Source: Coniella vitis
Taxonomy: Eukaryota; Ascomycota; Sordariomycetes; Diaporthales; Schizoparmaceae
Length of the DNA stretch: 64,000 nucleotides
Direction: 5' to 3'
NCBI GenBank assembly: GCA_011317545.1
Contig: WUJK01000004.1
Coordinates: 3,418,501 to 3,482,500 of the forward strand
Part shown: positions 9,741-21,307 of the stretch, piece after piece
Position numbering within the stretch: position 1 is the first letter of the stretch
Layout: the number at the start of each line of letters is the position of its first letter
Translations under genes and position numbers: made by a program
Notes under the pieces: generated by a model
What the model was told of the DNA's origin: nothing
Database searches by the model: none
What the model saw: only the letters and a program-made list of their open reading frames with translations

Positions 9741-11428
9741 TCAAACCCCATGAAAAGGATCCCGGAACTCGAGCAGGTCCCTCTGCCCATAAAACTCACC
9801 GGCAACCGTCAGGATCATGTTGAGCGTAGCCCTCATATTCATGCGAGCCCGGACCGGATCAGAAGAAGATGATGAGGCACCAGCCGCGGCAACAGCATCG
9901 GGAGCATCTTTGATACCACTGCTCCTCTGGTTCGTGTCCGAACCAGCTTCCTCGGAATTATCATTTGCAGCATCGTCGAGGCTCGCAAGGAGTCTGGCTT
10001 TTGCGACTTCGACGGCGTTGTCGGCCCGTATGCCTTCGTCAGTAATCTCACCGTCTTCCACGTCTTCATCCGGTTGGTTGTCCTTTTGGGCCACTTGACC
10101 ATCCTTGTCCATGGACTTGTGCTCGTTTTGTAGCCCAGTCTCAACATCGACGCCACCAGAGTCATCGACTCCACCCTCACCCTCGCCGTTCTCATCAGAG
10201 CCCAGCCACTCCGCAGCATCAGCATCCTCATCATGCGCCCCTAACTCCACCTCCTCGCGCAACAGCGCCATCTCCCGCAGCGTGTGCATCAGCAGCGCAG
10301 CGCGCTTCCCCAGCTCGCGCACATGGCCCACCTCTGTATGGTCCATTTCCCCCCTATCCGGCAACCGTGCAAGTAGCGCCCACAGCCAGCGACTGGTGCG
10401 CTCGCGCAGCTCGGCGCCAGAGCGCAGGAATTTACCGCTAAGCAGCACGCGCAGCACGCGCAGCACGGCGCTTTTATCCATGGCGGCGACTTGGGCGGGG
10501 TGCGGATCTGTAAGACGTAGACGGTTGGACCATACTGCAAATGTGCGCGAGTCGCGGCCGAAGCGGCCGACGGCTGGGGAGCGATCGTTTGGTAGAGCGG
10601 CGAGGGCTGCGGGGGGAGGGGATTGGTGTAAGCGGGCGCGTAGGATGGAGAAGTGCGCGGTGAGCGCGTCGAAGTAGGCCGTTGCTATTTTGGAAGAAGT
10701 GGCGTCGCCGTCGTCGTCGCCGTCGTTGGGGGTGTCATGAACACCGTACTCACCCTCATCGTCGTCATCGCCGTCGCCGTCGTCATAGTCCAACTCTTGG
10801 CCTTGGATTCTGGATGAGGGGCGGCGTTGATTGACGCGGAAGCCAGGATGTGGTGCGGCGGTGTATGCGCCGTCTTGGTAGTAGCCGCGGGTGTCGCCAT
10901 GGCCATTTGTGTAGATGCTGCGGTCGGCGGACGACTCGTCTGCGCCTGGGGGTAGCTGCGGTCCTGATTTGGGTGCGACGAGAAGATGGGGAATGCCGCT
11001 TGCTTGTTGCCTGTGGTACCTACCATATTAGTATTTACTCCATGCTAGGGGTACGATCAATGGAATAGTTATTTTGTGCTTTAGCCAAGAGACCATGCTC
11101 TTCCTCCCAAAAGTGTACCAGACGAGGCAGAAGAATGGTGTGCTTACCGGACAGATTGAAGGTAGGCGAGCGCGTCCGTCTCGTCCTCAAAGTCAATGTC
11201 CTCGTCGCTGTGGACAACGGCCTCGGTCAAACCCGGAAAACAGCATCGCTGACCGTAGGTGACGTCTGTCGCGGGCTCCTGGGCTTGTTGATGCTGCTGC
11301 TGCTGCTGCTGCTGCTGCTTCTTGAAGGACGAGTTGCCTGACGACCTGTGCTGATCCAGGTTGCGCGTCCGCTTGACTGGCGGTGCCGGTGATGGCTCTT
11401 CGCTGTCATGGCCCCTCTTGGTAGCCAT
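9741..11428 (-). CDS. Gemin2 / SIP1-family SMN-complex subunit
   Basis: Exons 11148-11428 and 9741-11010 with a 137-bp intron (11011-11147; donor GTAAGC, branch-like ACTAAT, acceptor CACAG) give 516 residues. The start is the ATG at 11428 (MATKRGHD); a further upstream in-frame GTG is not needed. The family blocks are YGQRCCFPGL, then ALAYLQSVRQQASGIPHLLVAP across the splice, SRWLWALLARLPD...MDHTEVGHVRELGKRA in the middle, and a C-terminal MILTVAGEFYGQRDLLEF. Gemin2 binds SMN and holds the Sm ring during spliceosomal snRNP assembly in the cytoplasm; the yeast relative is Brr1. There is a polyglutamine run near residue 50 and a long acidic insert. A second candidate intron of exactly 69 bp (10685-10753, GTGAGT..ATAG) lies in the acidic insert. 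It is in frame and stop-free, so it may be retained or spliced (493 residues if removed). Confidence 0.9.
11292..11319. repeat. CTG/CAG trinucleotide run encoding polyglutamine
   Basis: About nine TGC units on the plus strand encode a Q-run on the minus strand near the N-terminus of the Gemin2-like protein. The run is probably length-variable. Confidence 0.9.
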
Positions 11429-11941
11429 GACTGGTGGGACCACTTGCCAAGGTGTATGACCAAGATGCGCTCGATTTCGGTGCGACGCGTTTTAGTGCTG
11501 GGGCGCGTTTGCACTTGTATAATTTTCTCGAGTCGCGGAACGCAAGGCTCCATGGTAAACGGCTGAAGAGTTGGGTGGGAGCCCAGGGTTAGGGTGGATA
11601 TCTTTGGCTTCTGTCTTTGTTTCAACGGTGACTATAAAGGATCGATGATAGGTCGAGTTCCATAATTCGACGTTGCATGACAGGAAATCCAGCACCCCAC
11701 CAGTTTTGGAAGGAAGACGGATACTTGAAGAGCAACATTGATTTATTAGACTATGCCATCAGTCGACAGCATCTGGTGCGTGAGCCGGGGAGCAGGTATG
11801 TGCAAAACCTGTTGCGCCGATCTAATAGTCCACTATGGTGCCTTGGCTATATGGACTGAGCGAGCCCTCGATTGGCATACATGCCTTCTACTTGACATGA
11901 TAGATACTGGCCAAGAACGGGACGCGCCAGGCAGACTAAGC
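11429..11941. other. Intergenic region between Rqc2 3' end and Gemin2 start
   Basis: About 0.5 kb separates two genes on the same strand. It holds the Gemin2 promoter and the Rqc2 3' flank. No supported gene. Confidence 0.55.
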
Positions 11942-14900
11942 TCATCTCTTTCCTCCCTTTCCGCCCTTCCCTCCCTTGCCCCCTTTGCCTTGGCCACCTT
12001 TACCACCTTTACCGCTTCCGCCTCCTCCAGCTTTTGCTCCACTCGTACCGCCCGTCAACACAATCGTCATCTTGCCCACGGGGACGACATTGTGCGTCTC
12101 TTCGGGTTTTAACATCTTGATCAACTCAACCTCGCGCGGCCATGCCCTTTCCGAATCTCTGGCCTGCTCATCGATGTTTCCCTTCTTGGCAGTCTCAACC
12201 TTCCATCGCTCCAGAATCTCCTTGACCGCTTTGCCCTTCTTCGTTGACCCCGGTTGAATCTTGACCTTGTACTTGCACTTGGCCATTGCCGCCCACGGAG
12301 CGCAGACAGGTATGGCCTCCATGATCTCATCCCCAGGAAGAGGCGTGCCGACCAGAACGTCCAAGGGCGTCACGGCCTGCTCCTCATCGTCGTCCAACAC
12401 TTCGAGGCCCTCATCAAGCATCAACCGGCGAATTTCCTCATGCTCAGCCATCTTCTGCTTCTGCTTTTCCTGAGCCTGCTTGCGCCGTTGGATGCGTGCT
12501 GCCTCTTCGGCCTGTCTGTCAGCCTTGGCCTTGGCTTCGGCTTCCGCTCTCTGGCGTCCTTTGGCAGCTCCGATGAGTTCCTCATGCATGGCCCGGTCCT
12601 CTTCATCCTGGTCCTTGTACTTGGCGGCTATCTTCTTGCGCTTCGCACGCTGGCCACGCTTTCCTTGCGTACCAGCCTGCCTATACCCATTGGCTGTGGC
12701 TTCGGTCGCAACGGTAGGCGCTTCCGTTGGCGCCTCGGTCGCAGCGTCTGAGCCATCTCCATGATCGCTTCCAGTAGCGACCTTACTCTCCTCGCCATGG
12801 TTGTCTCCACCTTCCTGCTCTTCTATTCCATCCTCACTTGTTGTTGCAGCATTTGCTACAGCTTCTAACGCCAGGGCACCAGACATCATTGCTTCTGCTA
12901 ACCCGCCGATATGCAACTTGTTCAAATCATCTCTGACATGATCTGTGTCGCTGTCATGATGCTCGTCATCGTCGTCATCCTTTTCCTTTTCTTCTTCTTC
13001 TTGTTCACTGTTCTCCTCGTGATGGCGACCGGTATTTCCTTGTAGCGGATTGGACCGATCCAGGTTATCGTCATCATCACTCCGGTTTTCCTCTGCCTTA
13101 GAATCGCCACGAGCTTCTTCAAAGGAGCCCTCTTGCACAAAAGCAGCGTTGCTACTTGGTCCAGTATTGACTCGCAAGTTTCTGGACCGTGGCTCGTCCG
13201 CATCAATGAGTCTGTGCTTCACATGGTTGGCCTTGCTTTCCTCGCTAATCTTGAACATGAAGCCGAATCCGAGAATGAGTGGTTGTGGGGTCAAAAAGTT
13301 CTTGTTGCCTCGGATCATGAAGCTGCCGGTTGGAAGATACTCCCCACTTGGGGCAGACTTGGACACCTGTTCAGCGTTGACCCACCATGCACCCATTCCG
13401 GCCTTTGAGTCCCAAGCGTTGGACGAACAGACAGACAAGCTTCCGGCTTGTGCCAGAGTAGAGGGAGGAATTGGAGCATCAGGCGTCTTGGGATCGTTTT
13501 TAATGACGATGGACGCAGCACCATGCATGTCTGCATGCACATAGACGTCCCCCTTTCGAAGATGTTTCTTGTAAAGCATCTCATTCTGACCGGCATCACG
13601 ACCACCAACGACCAGGTAGCCATCCGAAGATATAAACCACAAGAACTTTTCGAACCACATCTGGCGGCGTGTAGGCTGCAACGTCGGCTTTTCTTGTTTC
13701 AGGCCCTTCTTCAGGTCTTGGACAATCTTCTTCTCCGCGCTCTTAAGCGCTGATACCGACTGTTCGACTGCCTTTTGTTCCTTGACTGCCGCTACCTTGC
13801 GTTGATCATAGTAGTCGCGAGCGTTTGCAAAGGGCGTCAGACCAAGATTGACCTCGATGCTGAGTCTGCTGTCGGGGGCTTGTGGCTTGTTCTGCTCCTC
13901 TTCGTCGCTAGATTCATCTTCAGAGCTGGTCTCGTCTGCTCTATCCGCGTCTCCCACTTCCTGATCCTCGCCCTCGGCCAGAAGGAGGGTGATGGTGTTT
14001 TGCTCAAGGTTCAATGGAAGCTTGATGATTTCAGCCACTGGATTGTGTCGCTTTTGTTCTCTTGCAATCAGCTTGCCAATGTTGACCCAGTCCATACCCT
14101 GTGAGATGAGGCCATTGACGGCATCGATGGCCTCCGCCACACGATCCGCATTAGCTTCAATTGCACCTGCTTTGCGGAGGTTGAGCATCTGCGTTGTCTT
14201 GAGACTTTCCACTTTCTGCTCTTGTATCTCACGGACCGCCTCGAGCTTCCTCTTTGCTGTAGCCTCGCGATCATGCAGCCTGGCCTCAAGTTTCTGACCC
14301 TCGATCGAGGAAAAGAACTCATCAAGGGTCTTATTAAAGGTGTCAAAGGTCAAGACAGTGTACTCTGCATTATTTTGATATTTGTGAGGTAGAAATGGCT
14401 GGAAGTCCTCGTAGAGCAGTCCCGGCGACTTTTCGCCCTCTGGCTGTTCAGAAGCGGCAGCATCTTTGGTTTGACGCGGCTTGGCAATGATATAGCCTTT
14501 GCAGGTGTCTGAGCTCGTCACATGATCCACGATTATGCGTGCCTGCTCCAAGGCTTTGAAAAGCTGGTCAAAGAGAGTCTCATTCGCAAGGACTTCGCCC
14601 GGGGGCAATGTGGACTCGAATCCGGCTGCGGCAAAGGCGTGGTCGACAACGATAGGGGGCAGTTCCTCCAGCGATGTTGTGATGCCCCTTCTCAACTCAT
14701 CGCCAGGCTTCTTTTTGTGCTTCTTCTTCACAGAAGCTTCTGCTGCCTCTGCCTTCTTGATTGCTGTCGAAAGGGCAGTTCGGACTCGCTCGGGCGTCAA
14801 AGGGGGCACGCCGCCATAGTTCTGCCGATTTTCAAGAGAGTATGCCAAGCCTATCCGCTGAGGCTCTTGACCTTCGCCTTCGGAAACGTTGCGCAGAATA

Positions 14901-15434
14901 GCGAGGATCTTGAGGTCGGCGTCGGTGAGAATGACGTTGCCGGCCGCGAAGAACTCGAGGTACAGTCGGTATGCGCCGTCACCAAACTGCAGCTCTATGA
15001 TTCTGTCGGTTCCAATTTGAGAGACGGAGGAACATCTTCGGGTCTTGAGAAATTTTCTGAGGCGCGAGGTAAAGGCAGCGGGGGCAGCGGTGGTGGTTCG
15101 TGTAAAGTCGGTCAAATGGGCCCGGAAGCCAGAGTCCACAAGGAGCTGCTCCTTCTTGCCTGAGACAGCAAACTTGAGGAGTAGCTTTTTGGAGGACAGA
15201 TCGTAGACGTTGGCAAGGCGGAGACCAGCGAGTGCACTCGACAATTCATGGGCCGTGGCCTGGAGGGAAGAAAGAGAGCAGAGTGTCAGTCATCATGTTG
15301 CCCGGGAGCCCAGCTACAAACGGTTTGCGCATCTTTAGCCAGTGTGGTCTGCGCAAAAGGCCTGCAGCGCGGGGAATTCGCAAAAGAGAGGCATGCATTA
15401 CCTTGACGTCGAGGGACGAGAAGCGCTGCTTCAT
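11942..15434 (-). CDS. Ribosome quality control complex subunit Rqc2 (Tae2/NEMF)
   Basis: A tiny first exon (15402-15434, MKQRFSSLDVK) is joined by a 142-bp intron (15260-15401; donor GTAATG, acceptor TCCAG) to a long exon (11942-15259), giving 1116 residues (yeast Rqc2 is about 1040). It shows the whole NFACT layout. The NFACT-N domain covers roughly the first 500 residues and includes Asp9 and the GTDRI motif (Asp96-Arg97), equivalent to the residues needed for CAT-tailing. A coiled-coil region follows, then the NFACT-R domain (MWFEKFLWFISSDGYLVVGG..DAGQNE, about residue 560 on). After acidic and basic linkers comes NFACT-C (CAPWAAMAKCKYKVKIQPG). The protein ends in a Gly/Lys-rich tail. Rqc2 binds stalled 60S-peptidyl-tRNA complexes, recruits Ltn1 and adds Ala/Thr tails. 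It is divergent from hex1. Confidence 0.95.
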
Positions 15435-17338
15435 CTTGCCGAGATTTTGTGCGTGGGCTTTCTCTAATGAATTGCAAAGGCGGACGAGCTTTGCCCTTTC
15501 GGCCTGTCCCACGGCGTGTATTGCTCAATTAGATATTCCAAAGTCCGGCGTGACTAACATAGCAGGAGCAGCAGTTAGGAACCAATCACTGGTGGGTCTA
15601 CATGCTACATAGTATAGTATAGTAAAGCATCGTGGAGAGGCCGTACGTCATGGAGTCGCCCTAACCCTGGAAATGTTATATTATATAAGCATTCTCACAG
15701 TACTTACTTAACCTTCAAAATAGCCAAGTACCCACTAGGTAGGTACTATGTATGACATTTTGTAAGTTCTCTACTTTACATTGGAACTTCTATCTTACTA
15801 TCGACAGTGCCTTGAGCTTGGCCGTGCTGTGATTATGGCATAAGTGAACAAATGGCTGACTGGCATGACCGGCAACTCGAAGTATTAATGGATCGTATTG
15901 GATGCTGCATTACTATTATAGTAAGCACAAAGCACAGCAATGTTACATAGTACACACTACCTAATGTACTATGCTGTGTACTATGCTGTGTACATAGCAG
16001 CAAGAGAAAGCACATGCTGCTGTCTGCTTGTTGGGAAATTACAAGTCAACACGTGAGGATCATTGCCACTCCTCTGTCGTCGCCGGGGCGTTTTCCAGTA
16101 TTTGGCAGAGGTGGTTACATCGCCCTGCAGCTTGGCGCCAGCGTTTCCATGGCAACTCAGGCCGGCCACCAGAGTACATAATATGACATGCATACATGTG
16201 ATTTACCAGCTTGTCGCTAACCAGGTCATTCTGTCTCAAAGTCGCAATTGGAAATAGAGCATCAGAGAGCCAGAGCCAGAGCCAGAGCCAGAGCAGACAG
16301 AGGCCAGGAAAGAGACTCGTACGCGCCCTGTCGAGCCAGTGGGCATGCAACACGCGCCCGCCCCAAATGTCGAATGGAAATCCTGGGGCGACGTGCAGAA
16401 AGGACGGGCTGGAGTGGCTGGGAAAGGCGACGCCAAAGGACCAATTGGGTTGTCTGCGCCGCTGGAGCAATTGGCCGTCCTGCCGCCCCACTTTTCCAGC
16501 CATCTTCTCATGCGCTCACCACAACCCAAGATCTCATCCTAGATCCAAGCTGTTCCTGGCTGTGCGTGCTGCTATGGTCTGCGGTGCTGTGTTGTAGCGC
16601 AGGAGAAAATGCGGTGGTTGGGTAGGGGTGCGCGGCCAGGCCTATCGCACGGTTCTGTCCGGGTTTCCCATGGCACATTTTACCCAAAGCAGGCACTCCA
16701 GAAGTCCCTGAGCCCTGAAGCAGCAGCCGAATCTGCCCCTCCCCTCGGACGTTCTGTTGCATGCTTACTACGTGAATGGCATGTTGGTGTACACTATGTA
16801 GTTTGACAGCTTTCTGGCTACATGATACGCTGCAAATGAGAGGGCTACATTAGCCACTTGCACACATAACATCGACTCAGTAGGGTCACAGTATCGCTCA
16901 ACTTACTCTCGCGGCACTGGCAGGATAGATGAGCAACATGGAGGTGCTGGCTTTCCCCTTGGTATGGCAAACGAACGTGCTGAAAGTCATGGTAGTAAAT
17001 AGCCTCGTGCCGAGCCGGTTGCCCATTGGAGCCCTGGCTGGGAGCTCTGAGACGCAGCTCTCGCCCGGGGCTTGGATCCTTGTCAGCCTGGCCGCCTAGG
17101 CTCGATTCGGCGTGGGATAAACAGGACGGGCTGCAGAGCTGCAGCTCTTGGTGCGCTGGGCCCCACTCAAAAGTAAACAGTACCATGTAGAGCTCTGGCT
17201 GCTGGGTACGAGCCACCGGTACCTGGTGAGCTGCGCTGAGACTCTCTGTGATGGCAACCTGGCTCAGCAACGGCCACAACCAACCACATGCACCGTCACA
17301 ACGGCCCAACGCATGCGTGAGGAGAGGGAGGATGAGCA

Positions 17339-17379
<41 letters not shown>

Positions 17380-17790
17380 CCAGCTGCGCGCGCTCTCTGA
17401 AGTATTTCAATGGGCCCGTCTCCTGCTCTTTCGTCTTTGCTCTCTGCTGCTGCTTCTTCTTCTTCTTTTCGTCCTCTTGTCTTCTGTTCCCCTTACTGAC
17501 CCTCTCTGCCTCGCTCTGGCCGGTCACACATACACGCAAGTCTGCAGCTCCACTTGTCCAGCCAGCTCCAGCAAATCCAGACCAGTCAGTCCTCTCTGAG
17601 CTTGCATCCCTCTGCTCCTCTTCCTCACCAACCAGAAAGCGATCGAACGTCCAGAGTCCAAATAGAAGGAGTCCATTCCATCCAATTGGTAGGGTCCTTC
17701 TCTGTCTCTCTTTCATTCTTTCGCCTTCTTTCCCCCGGAAGAAAGCCAGAGGAATCTTTCTTTTCATCCTTGTTCGCTGAACGAGGTTGA
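15435..17790. other. Intergenic region and hex1 upstream leader
   Basis: No gene is supported. It contains three exact copies of the dispersed 9-mer TACATAGTA/TACTATGTA (15606, 15744, 15944) plus near-copies at 15961-16000. There is a CCAGAG repeat near 16268-16293, a TGC microsatellite (17347-17379), and long C/T tracts (17400-17780) that look like the hex1 leader. Confidence 0.5.
17347..17379. repeat. (TGC)n microsatellite in the hex1 leader region
   Basis: About eleven tandem TGC units. Confidence 0.95.
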
Positions 17791-19955
17791 AAAGAAGACG
17801 ACTCTGTGCGCCCACACAAGACAGTCAAGCTGGATTTTGAAGCGAGAGTCCCTATCCCCTTCAGCATCTTCCCCTCGTCGTACCGCGACGCCGAGCAGAA
17901 GGAGTCGATCACAACCACCCACGAGGAGGTTCAGATCGAGCTTCCTCACCGCCACCGGCCCGGGCGGGAAGGTAGCCAGTACTCTTCCCATTCCGCCGCG
18001 TCTGCCGGCCTTCCGCCTCGCAGGGAGCACCGCTACTCTGAGGAAGAAGTCCGCATCGTCCGGGAGAGGGAGGAAGACCGCTACCGCCACCCCGGTGTCC
18101 GTCGTGAGGAGTTTTACCGTGAAGAGCTCAAGGAGCAACAGCCCAGGTATTGCCCAATACCCATCTGTTTTTGTTGCAGTCTTTCCTTGAGCCGCTCCAG
18201 GTCCCTCACTGCATCGGCGTCGTTACCGACAAGTTATCCCGAAGCAATTAAAGGATCAGCAAGAAAAAGCACAGATGAGGATTTGAAGGGAAAAGAAGAA
18301 GAAGAAAAAAAATCCCCATGGATAACAGGGAGAATCCCAACCTTTGGAGGGGAAAGCCCCATGCCGTGGTTCGACTTCCGCACGCTCGCAAGGCCGGGCA
18401 GTCTGTTGATGCCACTATCTCGCAGAGTCCTTTTTTCTTTTGGCTGGAGCCGGGCGTTTGCTTTTGTCACTTCAATCAGATGACGAGAAGTACCATTCTT
18501 TCTTGAGATGTAATCGTGCTAACTTACTTGCTCTTTCGTCCCTCTAGGCCTGCACGCTCCTCTTATTCTGACACGCATATCGAGATCGATACCCACCGAC
18601 CTCACCAACAACACCATCACCATCACCACCACCAAGAGAACCTGCACGACCAGTATTACAGCCCGATTGATAAGATCGAGCGTGAGTACCGTGCTCGCTA
18701 CCAACCCGGCTACCGTGAAGAAGTTCGCGTAACCGAATCTACCGTCGACGAATCTTATCGCCGGCCTGCCTCCGTCAAGGAGTCTGTCCACATTGACGAA
18801 ACTGTCGTGGGGGGTTCTTACCGCCGGCCTGCTTTCAAGGAGTCGATCCACATTGACAAGACTACCGTTGACGGATCTCACCATCACCGTCGACCCGCGT
18901 CTATCAAGGAATCTGTCCGTGTCGACGAGACTACCGTTGACGGTTCCTTCCGCAGACCCTTTGTGAAGGAGACTGTTCGTGTCGAGGAGACTGTAGAGAC
19001 TCCCCGCATCCACCCATCCGTGAGAGAATCTGTTCGCGTTGAGGATACCGTTGAGATCAACCGATCTCAGCACCACAAGCACAGCCACCAGGAACACACA
19101 GCCAACATGGGTTACTACGACCACGATGGTGAGTACTTTTTCTTTGTCTCCTTCATGTCATGCCACCCCTTCCAGACAGTCCTGTCTCTCCCTCGTCCCA
19201 ATCTGAACGGCACCCTTCGTAGGCCACCACCACTCTTTCCGACACGGCCTCCACAAGCTCGCGGACAGAGTGATCCATCCTGAAGGTCACTACAAGACCA
19301 CGGAGGTGATTGAGGTCCGGGAGAGGCGCCCCCGGCATGAACACGCCCGTAGTGAACACACGAGCAGTGTACACACTAGCAGAAGTGAACACTCTGGATA
19401 TGAACAACCGCGGCATGAATATTCGGCTTACTCTGAGAAATCTTGGGTCCACACAGTCACTATTCCCTGCCACCACATTCGGATTGGCGACACCCTGCTG
19501 CTCCAGGGACACCCGTGCCAGGTGATTCGCATTTCGAGCTCTCCTGCTACCGGCCAGTACCGCTACCTGGGTGTCGACCTCTTCACCAAGCAGCTCCACG
19601 AGGAGTCCTCCCAGGTCCACAACCCCGCTCCAAGCGTCGTTGTTCAGACCATGCGCGGCCCCATCCTGAAGCAGTACCGTGTCCTGGACCTGCAGGACGG
19701 CCATGGTAAGTGATGAGCCCGCTCTCTTATCAGCCAATGTACGGCGCACATTGCTGACATTGTACTATAGTCGTTGCCATGACCGAGACTGGCGATGTCA
19801 AGCAAAGCCTGCCCGTCAGCGAACAATCTAACTTGTGGGAGCGCCTCACAAAGGCCTTCGACTCTGGCCGGGGATCCGTGCGTGTGCTGGTTGTTGAGCA
19901 CCACGGACAAGAAATTGCAACGGATGTCAAGGTGTTGCACGGCTCGTCCCTGTAA
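17791..19955 (+). CDS. hex1: Woronin body major protein Hex1, with long N-terminal extension
   Basis: Exons: (17791)-18146, 18548-19128, 19223-19705 and 19771-19955. The introns are 401, 94 and 65 bp, all GT..AG with frame kept. The C-terminal ~150 residues (from TVTIPCHHIRIGDTLLLQG through YLGVDLFTKQLHEESS and VVAMTETGDVKQ to the end) are the HEX-1 fold, which evolved from eIF5A and self-assembles into the crystalline core that plugs septal pores after wounding. A well-placed ATG at 19107 (MGYYDHD, spliced to GHHHSFRHGLHKLADRV) gives a 229-residue form resembling classical HEX-1. In-frame sequence continues upstream through ~195 residues of exon 18548-19128, with a His-rich stretch and five ~20-residue repeats, and a further ~118 codons in the exon ending 18146. 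That exon contains no ATG, so the start of a long form must lie in an unidentified upstream exon. The C-terminus is SSL, a weak version of the peroxisomal SRL signal. Confidence 0.9.
18741..19062 (+). repeat. Imperfect ~20-residue coding repeats in the Hex1 extension
   Basis: Five tandem units follow the pattern TVDxSxRRPxxxKESVxxDET. They share YRRPASVKESVHIDET-like wording and become more divergent toward the right (VRESVRVEDT). They keep the reading frame and conserve protein more than DNA, which argues that the upstream region is translated. Confidence 0.8.
19107..19128 (+). other. hex1: Alternative start exon of the short Hex1 form
   Basis: The ATG at 19107 begins MGYYDHD and stops at a strong donor (GTGAGT at 19129). 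The spliced product MGYYDHD-GHHHSFRHG matches the beginning expected of short HEX-1 proteins. Alternative splicing or start choice at this place is known from other fungal hex1 genes. Confidence 0.7.
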
Positions 19956-21307
19956 GGTGTGTGACGGTTTGTGGTACGGTGTGGTACGCGGGCCAGCTCA
20001 GCTCGACTGCGTCGCAGTTTGGTGATCCACTGTAGCTCGCCGACCTGATACAAGGACTGGCTTCGAGCTCCGTGTTGATCTCTTGCGCGCACGTTGACCG
20101 GCGGTGGCTGGTACACGAGGTAATGACAGTTATGATTGACAAGAAAAAAAAAATGAGCTCATCAAGGTTCCAAAGGACGAAAAAACCATGATGTCTTGAG
20201 TACGTGTTTCGAGGGGAGAGAGGGTCAAGCTGGTTGGTTGTTCATGGTACATGGGGCTGCTTTCTGAAACAAGAGTATTTTCCATTGTGATGCTGAGATG
20301 ATAGATATGGTAGTCTTTAACATGACAAAGGATTGGAATATAGTAATGACAGGAGAACCCAAGCTCGTGACAACAACGCAGCCACTTCTAAGCTTGATGA
20401 TGCGATGGCCGTATATAAAATGTGCTATTGAGATGCTCGTGATGCCCGTCTCCAGCCTTGATACCGTATTTTGTTGCTTAGCTGTCTATATAGTGTCGAT
20501 AGTTGTGAATACCGGTTCCCTAGCCAACGTCGTCCTCTGTACAACAGCAGCAGCAGCAGCATATGCTATAGAGCGACGGAATAATATTAGGCCTATCTCT
20601 CTCCCCCACGCATCAAGGCATACCTATCTATACATAGTACATAGTGTGTATTGGGAAGGTCAGAACAAAGGCAATTAAGCAACTAGTACATTGTACTATG
20701 TATCTGCGTGCCCGCTCGACCACCAAGGTACTTGGACGGGGGTCACTTGTTTAAAGCTTATGATAAGCGAGGCCGTTATTGGCTAGTCCCCCCCCACCCA
20801 CTGCCGGGGGAGTTGACAGCGAGGTGTACTATGTACTATGTACTGTGTAATGCGGTTGGTCAGGCTGGGTCATGGCTGGGTCATCTTACGGCCAAAGGGG
20901 CAGAAAGGTGCATCCATGCCTCTCAGGCAATGGATCAGATGGGGGGGAATTGGGGGGGGGGGGCTACTGTAGTCAGTCTACCGAGGTGATATAGCGCTTA
21001 TTATAGTATTGTCTGAGGGAGAGAGATAGATAGATAGATAGACAGATAGGTGGGCATTCCTTCCCCTCCTTCCTCTCGTCCCCTCCTTGGATGAATGATT
21101 TCCGAGTCAATAACGCTGTGCTTTTGATTCCACACAGTCTCCATCCATCCATCGCTACGACAGGGAGTAGGCTCGCAGAAGCCGGTGCAAAACTCGGTCC
21201 ATCCGCACTCCCGCTAGTAGCGTTACTTCAGCATTCACCTTGGTTGAGCCCTAGATTGAAAGTCAGCACCACCCCGTCCAACACTTTGGCAACATACGAA
21301 GCGAGCA
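19956..21307. other. Intergenic region
   Basis: No gene is supported. It holds four exact TACATAGTA/TACTATGTA copies (20631, 20694, and an overlapping pair at 20827-20842), G runs of 7 and 12 (20941-20963), a GATA microsatellite (about 21024-21050) and a short CAG run near 20545. Confidence 0.5.

Noticed and set aside
11429..11443. Upstream in-frame GTG as the Gemin2 start
   Set aside because: A normal ATG at 11428 begins the same frame and needs no unusual initiation.
16236..16625. Overlapping frames on both strands near the CCAGAG repeat
   Set aside because: They are produced by the short tandem repeat and have no homologous features.
19952..20019. GTAAGG donor overlapping the hex1 stop codon, with an acceptor at GTCGCAG, as an alternative C-terminus
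   Set aside because: Splicing would end the protein in SSLW and destroy the peroxisomal signal; the family end matches the unspliced reading.
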